DNA of 64,000 bases from Streptomyces laurentii (GCA_002355495.1 AP017424.1:6513501-6577500); one strand, 5' to 3'; positions 33,052 through 41,976 are shown, counted from the stretch's first letter. Made by a program: numbers and translations. Notes: generated by a model from the letters alone, not told the origin.

Positions 33052-34455
33052 GTGAGCACCCGAACCCTCATCCGCGGCGGCCTCGTCGTCACCGCCGCCG
33101 ACGAGATCCACGCCGACGTGCTGATCGAGGACGGGCGGATCGCCGCCCTCGCCGCCCACGGCTCCGACGTCGCCGCCGGCTGGACCGCCGACCGTACGAT
33201 CGACGCCACCGACCGCTATGTCGTCCCGGGCGGCGTCGACGCCCACACCCACATGGAGCTCCCCTTCGGCGGCACCTCCGCCTCCGACACCTTCGAGACC
33301 GGCACCCGCGCCGCCGCCTGGGGCGGCACCACCACCCTCGTCGACTTCGCCGTCCAGAGCACCGGCCACTCCCTGCGGGAGGGGCTCGACACCTGGTACG
33401 CCAAGGCCGACGGCAACTGCTCCGTCGACTACGGCTTCCACATGATCCTCTCCGACGTCAACGAGCACACCCTGAACGAGATGGACAAGCTCGTCGAGGA
33501 GGGCATCACCTCCTTCAAGCTGTTCATGGCCTATCCCGGGGTCTTCTACAGCGACGACGGACAGATCCTGCGGGCCATGCAACGCGGCGCCGAGAACGGC
33601 GGGTTGATCATGATGCACGCCGAGAACGGCATCGCGATCGACGTCCTGGTCGAGCAGGCGCTGGCCCGGGGCGAGACCGACCCTCGCTACCACGGCGAGG
33701 TGCGCAAGGCCCTGCTGGAGGCCGAGGCCACCCACCGGGCGATCCAGCTCTCCCGGGTGGCGGGCGCCCCGCTCTACGTCGTCCACGTGTCGGCGGAGGA
33801 GGCCGTCGCCGAGCTGGCCGCGGCCCGCGACAAGGGCCTGCCGGTCTTCGGCGAGACCTGCCCGCAGTACCTCTTCCTGTCCACCGACAACCTCGCCGAG
33901 CCGGACTTCGAGGGCGCCAAGTACGTCTGCTCCACCCCGCTGCGGCCGCGCGAGCACCAGGCGGCGCTGTGGCGGGGCCTGCGGACCAACGACCTCCAGG
34001 TGGTCTCCACCGACCACTGCCCCTTCTGCTTCGTGGGCCAGAAGGAGTTGGGCCGCGGCGACTTCTCCAGGATCCCCAATGGGTTGCCGGGCGTGGAGAA
34101 CCGCATGGACCTGCTCCACCAGGCCGTCGTCGACGGGCACATCAGCCGCCGCCGCTGGATCGAGATCGCCTGCGCCACCCCGGCCCGGATGTTCGGCCTC
34201 TACCCGCAGAAGGGCACGATCGCGCCCGGCGCCGACGCCGACATCGTCGTCTACGACCCGCACGCGACCCAGACCATGTCGGCAAAGACCCATCACATGA
34301 ACGTCGACTACTCGGCGTACGAGGGGAAGACGGTCACCGGACGCGTCGAGACGGTCCTCTCGCGCGGCGAACTCGTCATCGACCAGCGGACGTTCGTGGG
34401 CCGCGCCGGCCACGGCAGCTTCGTGCCCCGCTCCACCTGCCAGTACCTCGACTAG
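33052..34455 (+). CDS. hydA: Dihydropyrimidinase / D-hydantoinase
   Basis: A 467-residue amidohydrolase. The metal ligands are in GGVDAHTHMELPFGG, the carbamylated Lys in GITSFKLFMAYPG, and the later His residues in MMHAENG and YVVHVSAEEA. The STDHCPF motif supplies the catalytic Asp. It opens dihydrouracil or hydantoins to N-carbamoyl amino acids, the substrate of the first enzyme in the operon. GTG 33052 follows CAGGGGAGAAG. The 3' end lies ten bases from the F420-type oxidoreductase start. Confidence 0.9.
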   Translation: MSTRTLIRGGLVVTAADEIHADVLIEDGRIAALAAHGSDVAAGWTADRTIDATDRYVVPGGVDAHTHMELPFGGTSASDTFETGTRAAAWGGTTTLVDFAVQSTGHSLREGLDTWYAKADGNCSVDYGFHMILSDVNEHTLNEMDKLVEEGITSFKLFMAYPGVFYSDDGQILRAMQRGAENGGLIMMHAENGIAIDVLVEQALARGETDPRYHGEVRKALLEAEATHRAIQLSRVAGAPLYVVHVSAEEAVAELAAARDKGLPVFGETCPQYLFLSTDNLAEPDFEGAKYVCSTPLRPREHQAALWRGLRTNDLQVVSTDHCPFCFVGQKELGRGDFSRIPNGLPGVENRMDLLHQAVVDGHISRRRWIEIACATPARMFGLYPQKGTIAPGADADIVVYDPHATQTMSAKTHHMNVDYSAYEGKTVTGRVETVLSRGELVIDQRTFVGRAGHGSFVPRSTCQYLD

Positions 34456-34465
34456 GAGCCGCCTC

Positions 34466-35479
34466 GTGGACTTCGGAATCGTCCTGCAGACCGACCCGCC
34501 CGCCTCGCAGGTCGTCGGCCTGATGCGCCGCGCGGAACGCAACGGCTTCCGCTACGGCTGGACCTTCGACTCCGCCGTACTGTGGCAGGAGCCCTTCGTC
34601 ATCTACAGCCAGATCCTGGAGCACACCACCAAGCTCCACGTCGGCCCGATGGTGACCAACCCGGGCACGCGCACGTGGGAGGTCACCGCCTCCACCTTCG
34701 CCACCCTCAACGACATGTTCGGCAACCGCACCGTGTGCGGCATCGGCCGAGGCGACTCCGCGATGCGCGTCGCCGGGCGCAAGCCCAACACCCTGGCCCG
34801 GCTCGGCGAGGCCATCGACGTCATCCGCGACCTCGCCGAGGGCCGGGAGGCCGAGGTGGACGGCAATCCGATCCGCCTCCCGTGGGTCAAGGACGGCAAG
34901 CTGCCGGTGTGGATGGCGGCGTACGGGCCGAAGGCCCTCGCCCTCGCCGGGCAGAAGGCCGACGGCTTCATCCTCCAGCTCGCCGACCCGTTCCTCACCG
35001 AACGGATGGTCAAGGCGGTCCGCCAGGCCGCCGCCGACGCCGGCCGCGACCCGGCCGAGGTCACCATCTGCGTCGCCGCCCCGGCGTACGTCGGGGACGA
35101 CCTGGCCCACGCCCGCGAGCAGTGCCGCTGGTTCGGCGGCATGGTCGGCAACCACGTCGCCGACCTGGTCGCCCGCTACGGGGAGCACTCCGGCATGGTC
35201 CCGGACGAGCTCACCGCGTACATCAAGAACCGCCACGGCTACGACTACAGCCACCACGGCCGCACCGGCAACCCCGACACCGACTTCGTCCCGGACGAGA
35301 TCGTCGACCGCTTCTGCGTCCTCGGCCCGGCCGAGGCCCACATCGAGAAGCTGCGCCGCCTCAAGGAGCTGGGCGTCGACCAGTTCGCCCTCTACGACAT
35401 GCACGACAACCGCGAGGGCACCATCGACGCGTACGGGTCGGAGATCATCCCCGCCCTCCGCGCCGATGCACCGGCGTGA
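34466..35479 (+). CDS. LLM-class F420-dependent oxidoreductase (TIGR03842-like)
   Basis: A 337-residue luciferase-like TIM-barrel protein (DFGIVLQTDPPASQVVGLM, then VCGIGRGDSAMRVAGRKP). These match the LLM family TIGR03842, predicted to use coenzyme F420. AGGAG precedes GTG 34466 within the end of the dihydropyrimidinase gene. Repeated placement beside hydantoinases suggests a redox step on a pyrimidine- or hydantoin-derived compound. No classical dihydropyrimidine dehydrogenase is present, so this enzyme is a candidate for a missing redox function. That role is inference. Confidence 0.82.
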   Translation: MDFGIVLQTDPPASQVVGLMRRAERNGFRYGWTFDSAVLWQEPFVIYSQILEHTTKLHVGPMVTNPGTRTWEVTASTFATLNDMFGNRTVCGIGRGDSAMRVAGRKPNTLARLGEAIDVIRDLAEGREAEVDGNPIRLPWVKDGKLPVWMAAYGPKALALAGQKADGFILQLADPFLTERMVKAVRQAAADAGRDPAEVTICVAAPAYVGDDLAHAREQCRWFGGMVGNHVADLVARYGEHSGMVPDELTAYIKNRHGYDYSHHGRTGNPDTDFVPDEIVDRFCVLGPAEAHIEKLRRLKELGVDQFALYDMHDNREGTIDAYGSEIIPALRADAPA

Positions 35480-35508
35480 TCGCCGGGAGGCGTCCGGCAG
35501 GACGACGA

Positions 35509-35544
35509 GAGATGCCTCGCGACCGCTGAACGGCGAGGCATCTC
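35509..35544 (+). terminator. Terminator of the pyrimidine/hydantoin operon
   Basis: A 12-bp perfect stem GAGATGCCTCGC/GCGAGGCATCTC with a 12-nt loop, 30 bases after the operon's last stop. Confidence 0.75.
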
Positions 35545-35661
35545 GCGGGGGAGAGCGCCCCTGGGCGCTGCGGCTGTCTCTTACGGACTCGACCAACGGA
35601 CACCGCACGACCGCCGGCAGGGGGCCGATCACGGTCATGCGCCGAACGGTACGGTGAGGGC

Positions 35662-36342
35662 ATGACGCAACCCGACAGGGCATCAGCCGGACGTGGGACG
35701 ACAGGGCGGATCACCTATCGCGTGGCGGAGAGCGAGCGGGACAAGTCCGCTGTCATCAAGGGTGAGTTCACTTCGGACACCGTCTTCGAGGTGGTCGAAT
35801 CCGAGGACGGGTTCGGCATCCGTCCCACGCGGCTGGACCCGCCCCTCCACAAGGTCTTCCCCGACGAAGAGCCCTGGGGTGACCAGGAGTCGGAGGGTAC
35901 GCGTCGGTTCGTCGCGCTGGACGACGATCGCGTGTGCGGCTATGTGGACGCGTCGTACGAGTCCTGGAACCGGCGGCTGACCATCGCCGACATCGAGGTG
36001 GCCGGGCCGTACCAGGGCCGGGGTATCGGGCGCACGCTGATGGACCACGCCGTCGACTGGGGCCGGACGCGCGGTGCCGGGCACGTCTGGCTGGAAGTGA
36101 CCCACATCAACGCCCCGGCCGTCCACGCCTACGAGCGGATGGGGTTCTCGCTGTGCGGCCTCGACACGTCCCTCTACCGCGGCACCGCGTCCGAGGGGGA
36201 GATCGCGCTGTTCATGAGCCGCCTCCTCGACGAGCCCGCGCCCCTCGGCCCCGGCCGGCTCTCGCGGATGAACAGGGCCGACATGCGCTTGACTGGCCCC
36301 GGCAATGACGCGACGACTCCGAACACGGGGGCCACGCAGTGA
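35662..36342 (+). CDS. GNAT acetyltransferase, streptothricin-acetyltransferase-like
   Basis: A 226-residue protein. The acetyl-CoA loop is VAGPYQGRGIGRTLM. The stretches WNRRLTIADIEV, WLEVTHINAPAVHAYERMGF and LCGLDTSLYRGT closely follow the streptothricin acetyltransferase pattern (Nat/Sat), which acetylates the beta-lysine of streptothricin. A ~20-residue N-terminal and ~30-residue C-terminal extension are extra. A TACGGT box 6 bases before ATG 35662 suggests a leaderless mRNA. Its TGA overlaps the next gene's GTG. Drug specificity is not proven. Confidence 0.8.
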   Translation: MTQPDRASAGRGTTGRITYRVAESERDKSAVIKGEFTSDTVFEVVESEDGFGIRPTRLDPPLHKVFPDEEPWGDQESEGTRRFVALDDDRVCGYVDASYESWNRRLTIADIEVAGPYQGRGIGRTLMDHAVDWGRTRGAGHVWLEVTHINAPAVHAYERMGFSLCGLDTSLYRGTASEGEIALFMSRLLDEPAPLGPGRLSRMNRADMRLTGPGNDATTPNTGATQ

Positions 36343-36923
36343 CGAAGAACGACGTTCCGCTGATACCTGACGCGGAATGGCTGGAAGAGCGGCTGGGGCA
36401 GGGCTCGCTCTGGCGGCCGGACGAGGCCGCCCTGCCGGCCGAGCTGACCGACGCCGCGTCGCGGGAGTTCCTGACGACGGTCGGGTTCCCGGCGGTCCGT
36501 CTCGACGCGGTCGGGATCGACACGACGTGTCTGCGGGACGAGGACGGGCCGGTGGTGTTCGACGCCGCCGAGATCTACGGGGAGCGGTATCCCGACGACG
36601 ACTCCCCGCCGGCCGACTTCGCCCTCTGCGTGGCCCTCTGGTACGACCAGCACCTGATGCTCGACGGGGCGGACGGCGGGATCACCCACTACGACCCCAA
36701 CGGCTGGGACCACGGCGCCGGTTGGAAGGGCGCGGCCGCGCATTCCCTGCCCCGTCTGGCGGTGCTGCTCGGGCTCATCACCGAGGCGGGCACGGAGCTG
36801 GAGGCGGAGGACGACGCCGAACGCGCGGCCGCCGTCGCAGCGTTGCGCGTACGGATGAGCGCGTGCGACCCGACCGTGGACGACTGCGGGCTCTGGGACG
36901 AGGTCTTCGAGGATCTGGGCTGA
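36339..36923 (+). CDS. SUKH-4-like immunity-type protein
   Basis: A 194-residue cytoplasmic protein. The early REFLTTVGFPAVRLD and the end CDPTVDDCGLWDEVFEDLG resemble SUKH-4 immunity proteins, which neutralise nucleic-acid-modifying toxins in polymorphic toxin systems. It is coupled to the GNAT gene by GTGA (36339-36342). No toxin gene is adjacent, so it may be an orphan immunity protein or a family member with another role. The SUKH assignment is from remembered motifs, not a search. Confidence 0.6.
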   Translation: MTKNDVPLIPDAEWLEERLGQGSLWRPDEAALPAELTDAASREFLTTVGFPAVRLDAVGIDTTCLRDEDGPVVFDAAEIYGERYPDDDSPPADFALCVALWYDQHLMLDGADGGITHYDPNGWDHGAGWKGAAAHSLPRLAVLLGLITEAGTELEAEDDAERAAAVAALRVRMSACDPTVDDCGLWDEVFEDLG

Positions 36924-37014
36924 GCCCGGGGCGGGGCCACAGGCCGATGCTCCGGACGTCCCGCCGAGCGGGATTCCGGAACATCGGGCGTGCGAGGAAC
37001 GGTGGGCGAGCCGG

Positions 37015-38135
37015 TCAGTGGTCGTGCGGTCCGGCGCGGTGGACGGGGCCGTGCGCGTCCTCGCAGTGGCCGGCTCCGGCACCGACGAGTTCGGCGTGCT
37101 CGGCGTGGTCCACCTGGAGGGTGCTGTGGGTGATGCCGTACTCCGCGGCGAGGAACTTCTCGAGGTCCCGGCGCGTGGTGTGGCAGTCGGCGGCGTCGTC
37201 GACCAGGACGTGGGCGGACAGCGCGTTCTGACCGGAGGTGATCTGCCAGACGTGCAGGTCGTGGACCTCGGTGACGGCCGGTTCGCGGACGAGCCGGTCG
37301 CCCAGGGCGTCGGGGTCGATGTGGGCGGGAGCCGCCTCCAGGAAGACCCGGCCGGATTCCCGGAGGAGCCCGTAGCCGGCCTTGGCCATCAGGACGACGA
37401 CGACCAGGGTGGCGATCGCGTCCGCCTGGACGAAGCCGGTGAGGACGACGATCAGGCCGGAGACGGCGGTGCCGATGAAGGCGAACAGGTCGTTGAGGAT
37501 GTGCTGGTAGGCGCCCTCGACGTTGAGCGAGCTGCGGTTCGCCTTCGAGAGGCAGACGGCCGCGGCGATGTTGACGGCGATTCCCGCCAGCGCGGTCACC
37601 AGGACGAGTCCGCCCTCGACCTTCGGCGGATCGATCAGCCGCCGCACGGCCTCGTACGCGAGCCAGGCGCCGAGGAGCAGCAGTGACAGGCCGTTGACCT
37701 GGGCGGAGAGGATCTCGGCGCGCTTCAGGCCGTAGGTGAAGGCCCCTTGGCCGGCCGGGCGGCGAGGCGCATCGCGATCAGGGCGAAGACGATCGACGCC
37801 GCGTCGGTCAGCATGTGGGCCGCGTCCGAGATGAGCGCCAGGGACTGCGCGGCGATGCCGACGACGACCTCGACGGCCATGAATCCGCCGATGAGCGCCA
37901 GCGCCAGCGTCAGCCAGCGGCGGTCCGCGTCGGCCGACACCCCGTGCGAGTGCCCGCCGGCCCCGTGGTCGTGACCGTGATCATGTCCGTGCGCGTTCCC
38001 GCGCTCGTTCCCGGTCCCGGTCCCGTTCGCGGTCCCGTGCTCGTGCGTGTGTCCATGGCTCTGTCCGTGTGCCTGGTCCCGTCCGTGATCATGACCGTGC
38101 CCGGGCTCGTGTCCGTGGTCGCGTCGCATGCTCAT
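37015..38135 (-). pseudogene. CDF-family metal cation exporter, frame broken once
   Basis: From ATG 38135 (GGAGGG upstream) the protein starts with a ~55-residue His-rich leader (HGHDHGHDHG-type repeats), then CDF helices with the metal site SDAAHMLTDAAS. The frame breaks at the C4 run 37743-37746: it ends RPAKGPSPTA-stop, whereas one more base gives RPAKGAFTYGLKRAEILSAQ, the CDF consensus. The second half resumes in the other frame with AYQHILNDLFAFIG (second H/D site) and a cytoplasmic tail rich in His. Repaired length is about 373 residues. It would export zinc or similar ions. Either a one-base deletion or a homopolymer under-call. Confidence 0.8.
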
Positions 38136-38312
38136 CGCCGGCCCTCCCCGTGGTTGCGGTGGTGACTGACCAGAGTGAAGCGCATACGGCGGGTGCCTGG
38201 CAAAGGCTGCAGTGGTGACCGTTGTCATCACCATGAGAAACGGCTCTGACCTGCGTAAATACGTTCCGTGAGGGACCGTGGGGCCGGTCTTCTTCACCCG
38301 TTCGACACAAAC

Positions 38313-38348
38313 GGAGGGGCCCGGTCCGCCATCGGACCGGGCCCCTCC
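38313..38348. terminator. Strong terminator of the rbs operon
   Basis: A 16-bp perfect stem with a CCAT loop (38329-38332), 17 bases past the rbsD stop on the minus strand and followed there by CGTTTGTGT. It separates rbsD from the CDF gene promoter. Confidence 0.8.
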
Positions 38349-38364
38349 CTCACCGCGTCGGCCG

Positions 38365-38754
38365 TCAGAAAAAGACGCCGCAGCGCAGCAGGACGTTCGC
38401 GTACGGACGGGCCTCGCCCGTGCGGACGATCAGGCGGGCGTCCGCCGTCAGTTCCTTCAGCTTCTCGTGCGAGACCAGGTCGAGGTCCGCGAAGCGGTCG
38501 TCGAGGAGCGCGGCCGCCTCCGGGTTCGCGTCGCGGATCTCGTACGCCGCGGTCGCGCTCTCCACCACCAGCTCGTCGAGCAGCCCGTCCAGCACCTCGG
38601 CGAAGGTCGGCACCCCGGCGCGGAACGCCAGGTCCACCACGCGCGGGCCCGCCGGGATCGGCATGCCGGCGTCGCACACCAGCACCCCGTCCCCGTGTCC
38701 CAGCTCCGCGACCGCGCCCGCGAGATGACGATTCAGGATTCCGGTCTTCTTCAC
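38365..38754 (-). CDS. rbsD: D-ribose pyranase
   Basis: A 129-residue protein matching RbsD: MKKTGILNRHLAGAVAELGH with the catalytic His, then VCDAGMPIPAG and a C-terminal YANVLLRCGVFF. It interconverts beta-pyranose and beta-furanose ribose so that RbsK can act. The GTG at 38754 overlaps the rbsK TGA. It is the last gene of the operon, followed by a strong terminator. Confidence 0.93.
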   Translation of the reverse strand: MKKTGILNRHLAGAVAELGHGDGVLVCDAGMPIPAGPRVVDLAFRAGVPTFAEVLDGLLDELVVESATAAYEIRDANPEAAALLDDRFADLDLVSHEKLKELTADARLIVRTGEARPYANVLLRCGVFF

Positions 38755-39668
38755 AGCGCCGCGACCTCCTCGGCGGTCGGGTAGGACTCCTGCGCGCCGG
38801 GCCGGGTGACCGCCGCCGCGCCCACGCGGGCCGCGTACGCCGCCGCCTCGGGCAGCGTCGCGCCGGTGCCCAGCCGCCAGGCCAGCGCCGCCGTGAACGC
38901 GTCGCCCGCGCCGGTCGTGTCGACCGCGTCGACCTTCACCGACGGGACCCGGGTCAGGACGCCGGGGGCGTCGTCGCTCGCGCCGGTCGCCACCAGCGCG
39001 CCCCGCTCGCCCAGAGTCACCACGACCGAGCGGGGGCCGCATGCCAGCAGCGCCGTCGCCCAGTCCTCGGGCGAGCCCTCCAGCTCGCAGCCCGCGATGA
39101 CCCGCGCCTCGTGCTCGTTCACGATCAGCGGGTCGCACGCCGCGAGCACCTCGGCGGGCAGTGGCATCGGCGGCGAGGGGTTCAGGACGAAGCGGGTGCC
39201 CGACGGCAGGTTCCGTACGATCTCCACGACCGTCTCCAGCGGGATCTCCAGCTGCGTCGAGACCACCCGGGAGGCGCGCAGCAGACCCGCCGCGTCCCGG
39301 ACGTCCTGCGGCGTGAGCCGGCCGTTGGCGCCCGGCGACACCACGATGCTGTTGTCCCCCGAGGGGTCCACGGTGATCAGCGCGATCCCGGTGGGCGCGC
39401 CGCCGACCAGGACGCCCGCGTTGTCGACACCGGCCTCGCGCTGCGTGTCCAGCAGCAGCCGGCCGTACGCGTCGTCGCCGACCCGCGCCAGCAGCGCCGT
39501 ACGGGCGCTGAGGCGCGCCGCGGCCACCGCCTGGTTCGCTCCCTTGCCGCCCGGGTGGACGACCAGGTCGGAGCCGAGCACGGTCTCTCCGGCCGCCGGC
39601 CGTCGCTCCACCCCGATCACGAGGTCGGCGTTGGCCGACCCCACGACCAGGAGGTCGTAGTCGTACAT
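38751..39668 (-). CDS. rbsK: Ribokinase
   Basis: A 305-residue PfkB-family kinase with VVGSANADLV, the substrate loop HPGGKGANQAVAAARL and the catalytic anion-hole motif DTTGAGDAFTAALAW. It phosphorylates ribose to ribose 5-phosphate. ATG 39668 is preceded by GGGAGAC. It is separated from rbsB by 271 bases that contain a 20-bp hairpin, so its expression is probably set below that of rbsB. It is coupled to rbsD by GTGA. Confidence 0.93.
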   Translation of the reverse strand: MYDYDLLVVGSANADLVIGVERRPAAGETVLGSDLVVHPGGKGANQAVAAARLSARTALLARVGDDAYGRLLLDTQREAGVDNAGVLVGGAPTGIALITVDPSGDNSIVVSPGANGRLTPQDVRDAAGLLRASRVVSTQLEIPLETVVEIVRNLPSGTRFVLNPSPPMPLPAEVLAACDPLIVNEHEARVIAGCELEGSPEDWATALLACGPRSVVVTLGERGALVATGASDDAPGVLTRVPSVKVDAVDTTGAGDAFTAALAWRLGTGATLPEAAAYAARVGAAAVTRPGAQESYPTAEEVAAL

Positions 39669-39876
39669 GAACTGTCTCCCTACGGATGCCTGTGGATCCC
39701 CCCTGGATCCCCGCGCGCGTGCCGCGATGTTCGCGGACGCGGACCTCTCGGACCTGGACCACTCGGGTCTCTCAGGTCTCCCGGGTCTCTCGGACCTCGT
39801 GCACCCCTCGGAGGGCGCGGATCGCGCCGCTCTCACGGTTCACGGGGATGCCTTCAGCGGCCGAAACCGCTGTCAC

Positions 39877-39920
39877 GGCCGCGGGCGGGCGCGTCGCGCA
39901 CGACGCGCCCGCCCGCGGCC
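39877..39920. terminator. 20-bp hairpin between rbsB and rbsK
   Basis: A perfect 20-bp stem with a CGCA tetraloop (39897-39900), 20 bases after the rbsB stop. A second small hairpin CAGCGG/CCGCTG lies at 39856-39873. It probably protects the rbsB transcript and reduces read-through, giving more binding protein than kinase. Confidence 0.75.
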
Positions 39921-39939
39921 CTGACGGTGTGACGTCGGA

Positions 39940-40869
39940 TCAGCCGTTGAACTCGGCGACGTTCTTCTTGGTGACGACCTTGACCGGGACCTTCACCATG
40001 GCGTCGATCTTCTCGCCCTTGGCGGCCTTGACGGCGTTCTCGACGGCCAGCTTGCCGAGCAGCTTCGGCTGCTGGGCGACCGAGGCGAACATCGAGCCGT
40101 CCTCGACCGCGACCAGGCCGTCGGGGGTGCCGTCGAAGCCGACGACCGTGACCGACTTGCCGGCCTTGTTGCCCAGGGCCTTGATCGCGCCGAGCGCCAT
40201 CTCGTCGTTCTGGGCGAAGACGCCGTTCACGTCGGGGTGGGCCTGCAGCATGTTGGTGGTGACGTCCAGGCCCTTGGTGCGGTCGAAGTCGGCCGGCTGC
40301 GAGGCGACGACCTTGATGTCCGGGAACGCCTTCAGACCCTCGGTGAAGCCCTTGCCGCGCTCGTTGGCGGCCGAGGTGCCGGTCACACCCTGGAGGACCA
40401 GGATGGTGCCCTTGCCACCGAGCTTCTCGGCGAGCGTCTTGGCGGCGAGCATGCCGCCCTCGACGTTGTCGGAGGCGACGGTGGTGGTGACCTCGGCCTT
40501 GTTGACCGTGCGGTCCGCGGCGACGACCGGGATCTTCGCGTTGTTGGCGGACTTGACGGCCGGGCCCGCGGCGTCGGAGTCCACCGGGTTCACGATGATC
40601 GACTTCACGTTCTGGCTGGTGAAGTTCTGGATCTGGTTGGCCTGCTGCGAGGCGTCGTTCTGGGCGTCGGTGACGGTGAGGGCGATGCCCTGCTTGTGGG
40701 CCTCGGCCTGCGCGCCGTCCTTCAGCTGCACGAAGAAGGGGTTGTTGAGGGTGGAGACCGACAGGCCCACCTTCATCTTGTCATCGCCCGAACCGGAGTT
40801 GCAGGCCGTGGTGGTGAGGGCGAGCGTGGCGACGGCCGCGACGGCGATCGAGAGGTGCTTGGTACGCAT
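39940..40869 (-). CDS. rbsB: D-ribose-binding lipoprotein
   Basis: A 309-residue binding protein. The signal ends in the lipobox LTTTAC near residue 23. The Peripla_BP_4 fold shows LSVSTLNNPFFVQLKDGA, IIVNPVDSD and FAQNDEMALGAIKAL. It binds ribose outside the membrane. AAGGAGAG precedes ATG 40869. It sits 132 bases after rbsC, a gap that carries an 18-bp direct repeat. Confidence 0.92.
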   Translation of the reverse strand: MRTKHLSIAVAAVATLALTTTACNSGSGDDKMKVGLSVSTLNNPFFVQLKDGAQAEAHKQGIALTVTDAQNDASQQANQIQNFTSQNVKSIIVNPVDSDAAGPAVKSANNAKIPVVAADRTVNKAEVTTTVASDNVEGGMLAAKTLAEKLGGKGTILVLQGVTGTSAANERGKGFTEGLKAFPDIKVVASQPADFDRTKGLDVTTNMLQAHPDVNGVFAQNDEMALGAIKALGNKAGKSVTVVGFDGTPDGLVAVEDGSMFASVAQQPKLLGKLAVENAVKAAKGEKIDAMVKVPVKVVTKKNVAEFNG

Positions 40870-40938
40870 GGTTCTCTCCTTGCAAGTGGAATGCGGGTGG
40901 CTGATCCGCAGGGGACGGTAAGACGGAGGGGGAAAACG

Positions 40939-40980
40939 GTGACGCGGTCAAGCGGTCAAGAAGTGACGCGGTGAAGCGGT
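40939..40980. repeat. 18-bp direct repeat in the rbsC-rbsB gap
   Basis: GTGACGCGGTCAAGCGGT (40939-40956) and GTGACGCGGTGAAGCGGT (40963-40980) differ at one base and lie 24 bp apart. They may be an internal control or processing element ahead of rbsB. Confidence 0.5.
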
Positions 40981-41001
40981 GGAGCGGAGGGGTACGGCCG
41001 G

Positions 41002-41976
41002 TCAGGAGCGGCGGCGCAGCGTGTCCACGAGGACGGCGAGCGCGATGACGACACCGATGACGACCTGCTGCCAGAAGGCGGAGACCGAGAGCAGGTTGAG
41101 GCCGTTGCGGAGCACGGCGAGGATCAGCGCGCCGATGAGCGTGCCCGACGCCTTGCCGACACCGCCGGAGAGGCTGGCGCCGCCGATGACGACCGCCGCG
41201 ATGGCGTCCAGCTCGTAGCCGTACGCCGCCTGCGGCTGCGCCGAGGCCAGCCGGGAGGCGAGGACGATGCCCGCCACGGCCGCGAAACCGCCGGCCAGGG
41301 CGTAGATGACGATCTTCTGGCGCTTGACGCGGATACCGGAGAGGCGCGCGGCCTCCTCGTTGCCGCCGATCGCGTACATGGTGCGGCCGATGTACGTACG
41401 GTTCAGCACCACGGCGGTGATCAGACCCATGGCGATCATCACCAGGACCGGCACCGGCAGCCAGCCACCGAGGGTGGCGCCCAGCTGGGACACCGAGTCG
41501 GGGAACGCGATCGGGCTGCCCTGCGAGATCACCAGGGCGAGGCCGCGGCCGATCGACAGCATCGCGAGGGTCGCGATGAAGGGCGGCAGCTTGCCGAAGG
41601 AGATGAGCGCGCCGCTGACCAGACCACAGGCGATGCCGGTGGCGAGGGCGAGCACGATCGAGAGCCAGACCGGCAGGCCCATGGTGGTGGCGGTGTACGC
41701 GAGCACGGTGGCCGAGAGCGCGGCGACCGAGCCGACCGACAGGTCGATGCCGGCCGAGACGATCACGAACGTGACACCGAAGGCCAGGATCGCGGTGACC
41801 GCCGCCTGGACACCCACGTTGAGCAGGTTCTGGGTGGAGAGGAAGTCCCCGGACAGGAACGACATCGCCACGGCCAGGACGACCAGGGCGGTGAGGGCTC
41901 CGTTGTCGAGGAGCAGTCGGCGCAGGGCGGGCGCCTTGCCCGTGTCCTTGCCGCTCTTGAGCGTGTCAGTGGCCAC
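41002..41976 (-). CDS. rbsC: Ribose ABC transporter permease
   Basis: A 324-residue membrane protein with about 8-10 helices and the RbsC core SAGIDLSVGSVAALSATVLAY, YAIGGNEEAARLSGI and IGGASLSGGVG. GTG 41976 has GGAGGG 5 bases upstream and overlaps the rbsA 3' end by 11 bases. Confidence 0.92.
   Translation of the reverse strand: MATDTLKSGKDTGKAPALRRLLLDNGALTALVVLAVAMSFLSGDFLSTQNLLNVGVQAAVTAILAFGVTFVIVSAGIDLSVGSVAALSATVLAYTATTMGLPVWLSIVLALATGIACGLVSGALISFGKLPPFIATLAMLSIGRGLALVISQGSPIAFPDSVSQLGATLGGWLPVPVLVMIAMGLITAVVLNRTYIGRTMYAIGGNEEAARLSGIRVKRQKIVIYALAGGFAAVAGIVLASRLASAQPQAAYGYELDAIAAVVIGGASLSGGVGKASGTLIGALILAVLRNGLNLLSVSAFWQQVVIGVVIALAVLVDTLRRRS

Noticed and set aside
36339..36923. Complete toxin-immunity pair with the GNAT as toxin
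   Set aside because: The GNAT matches antibiotic acetyltransferases rather than TacT-type toxins, and no polymorphic toxin gene is adjacent.
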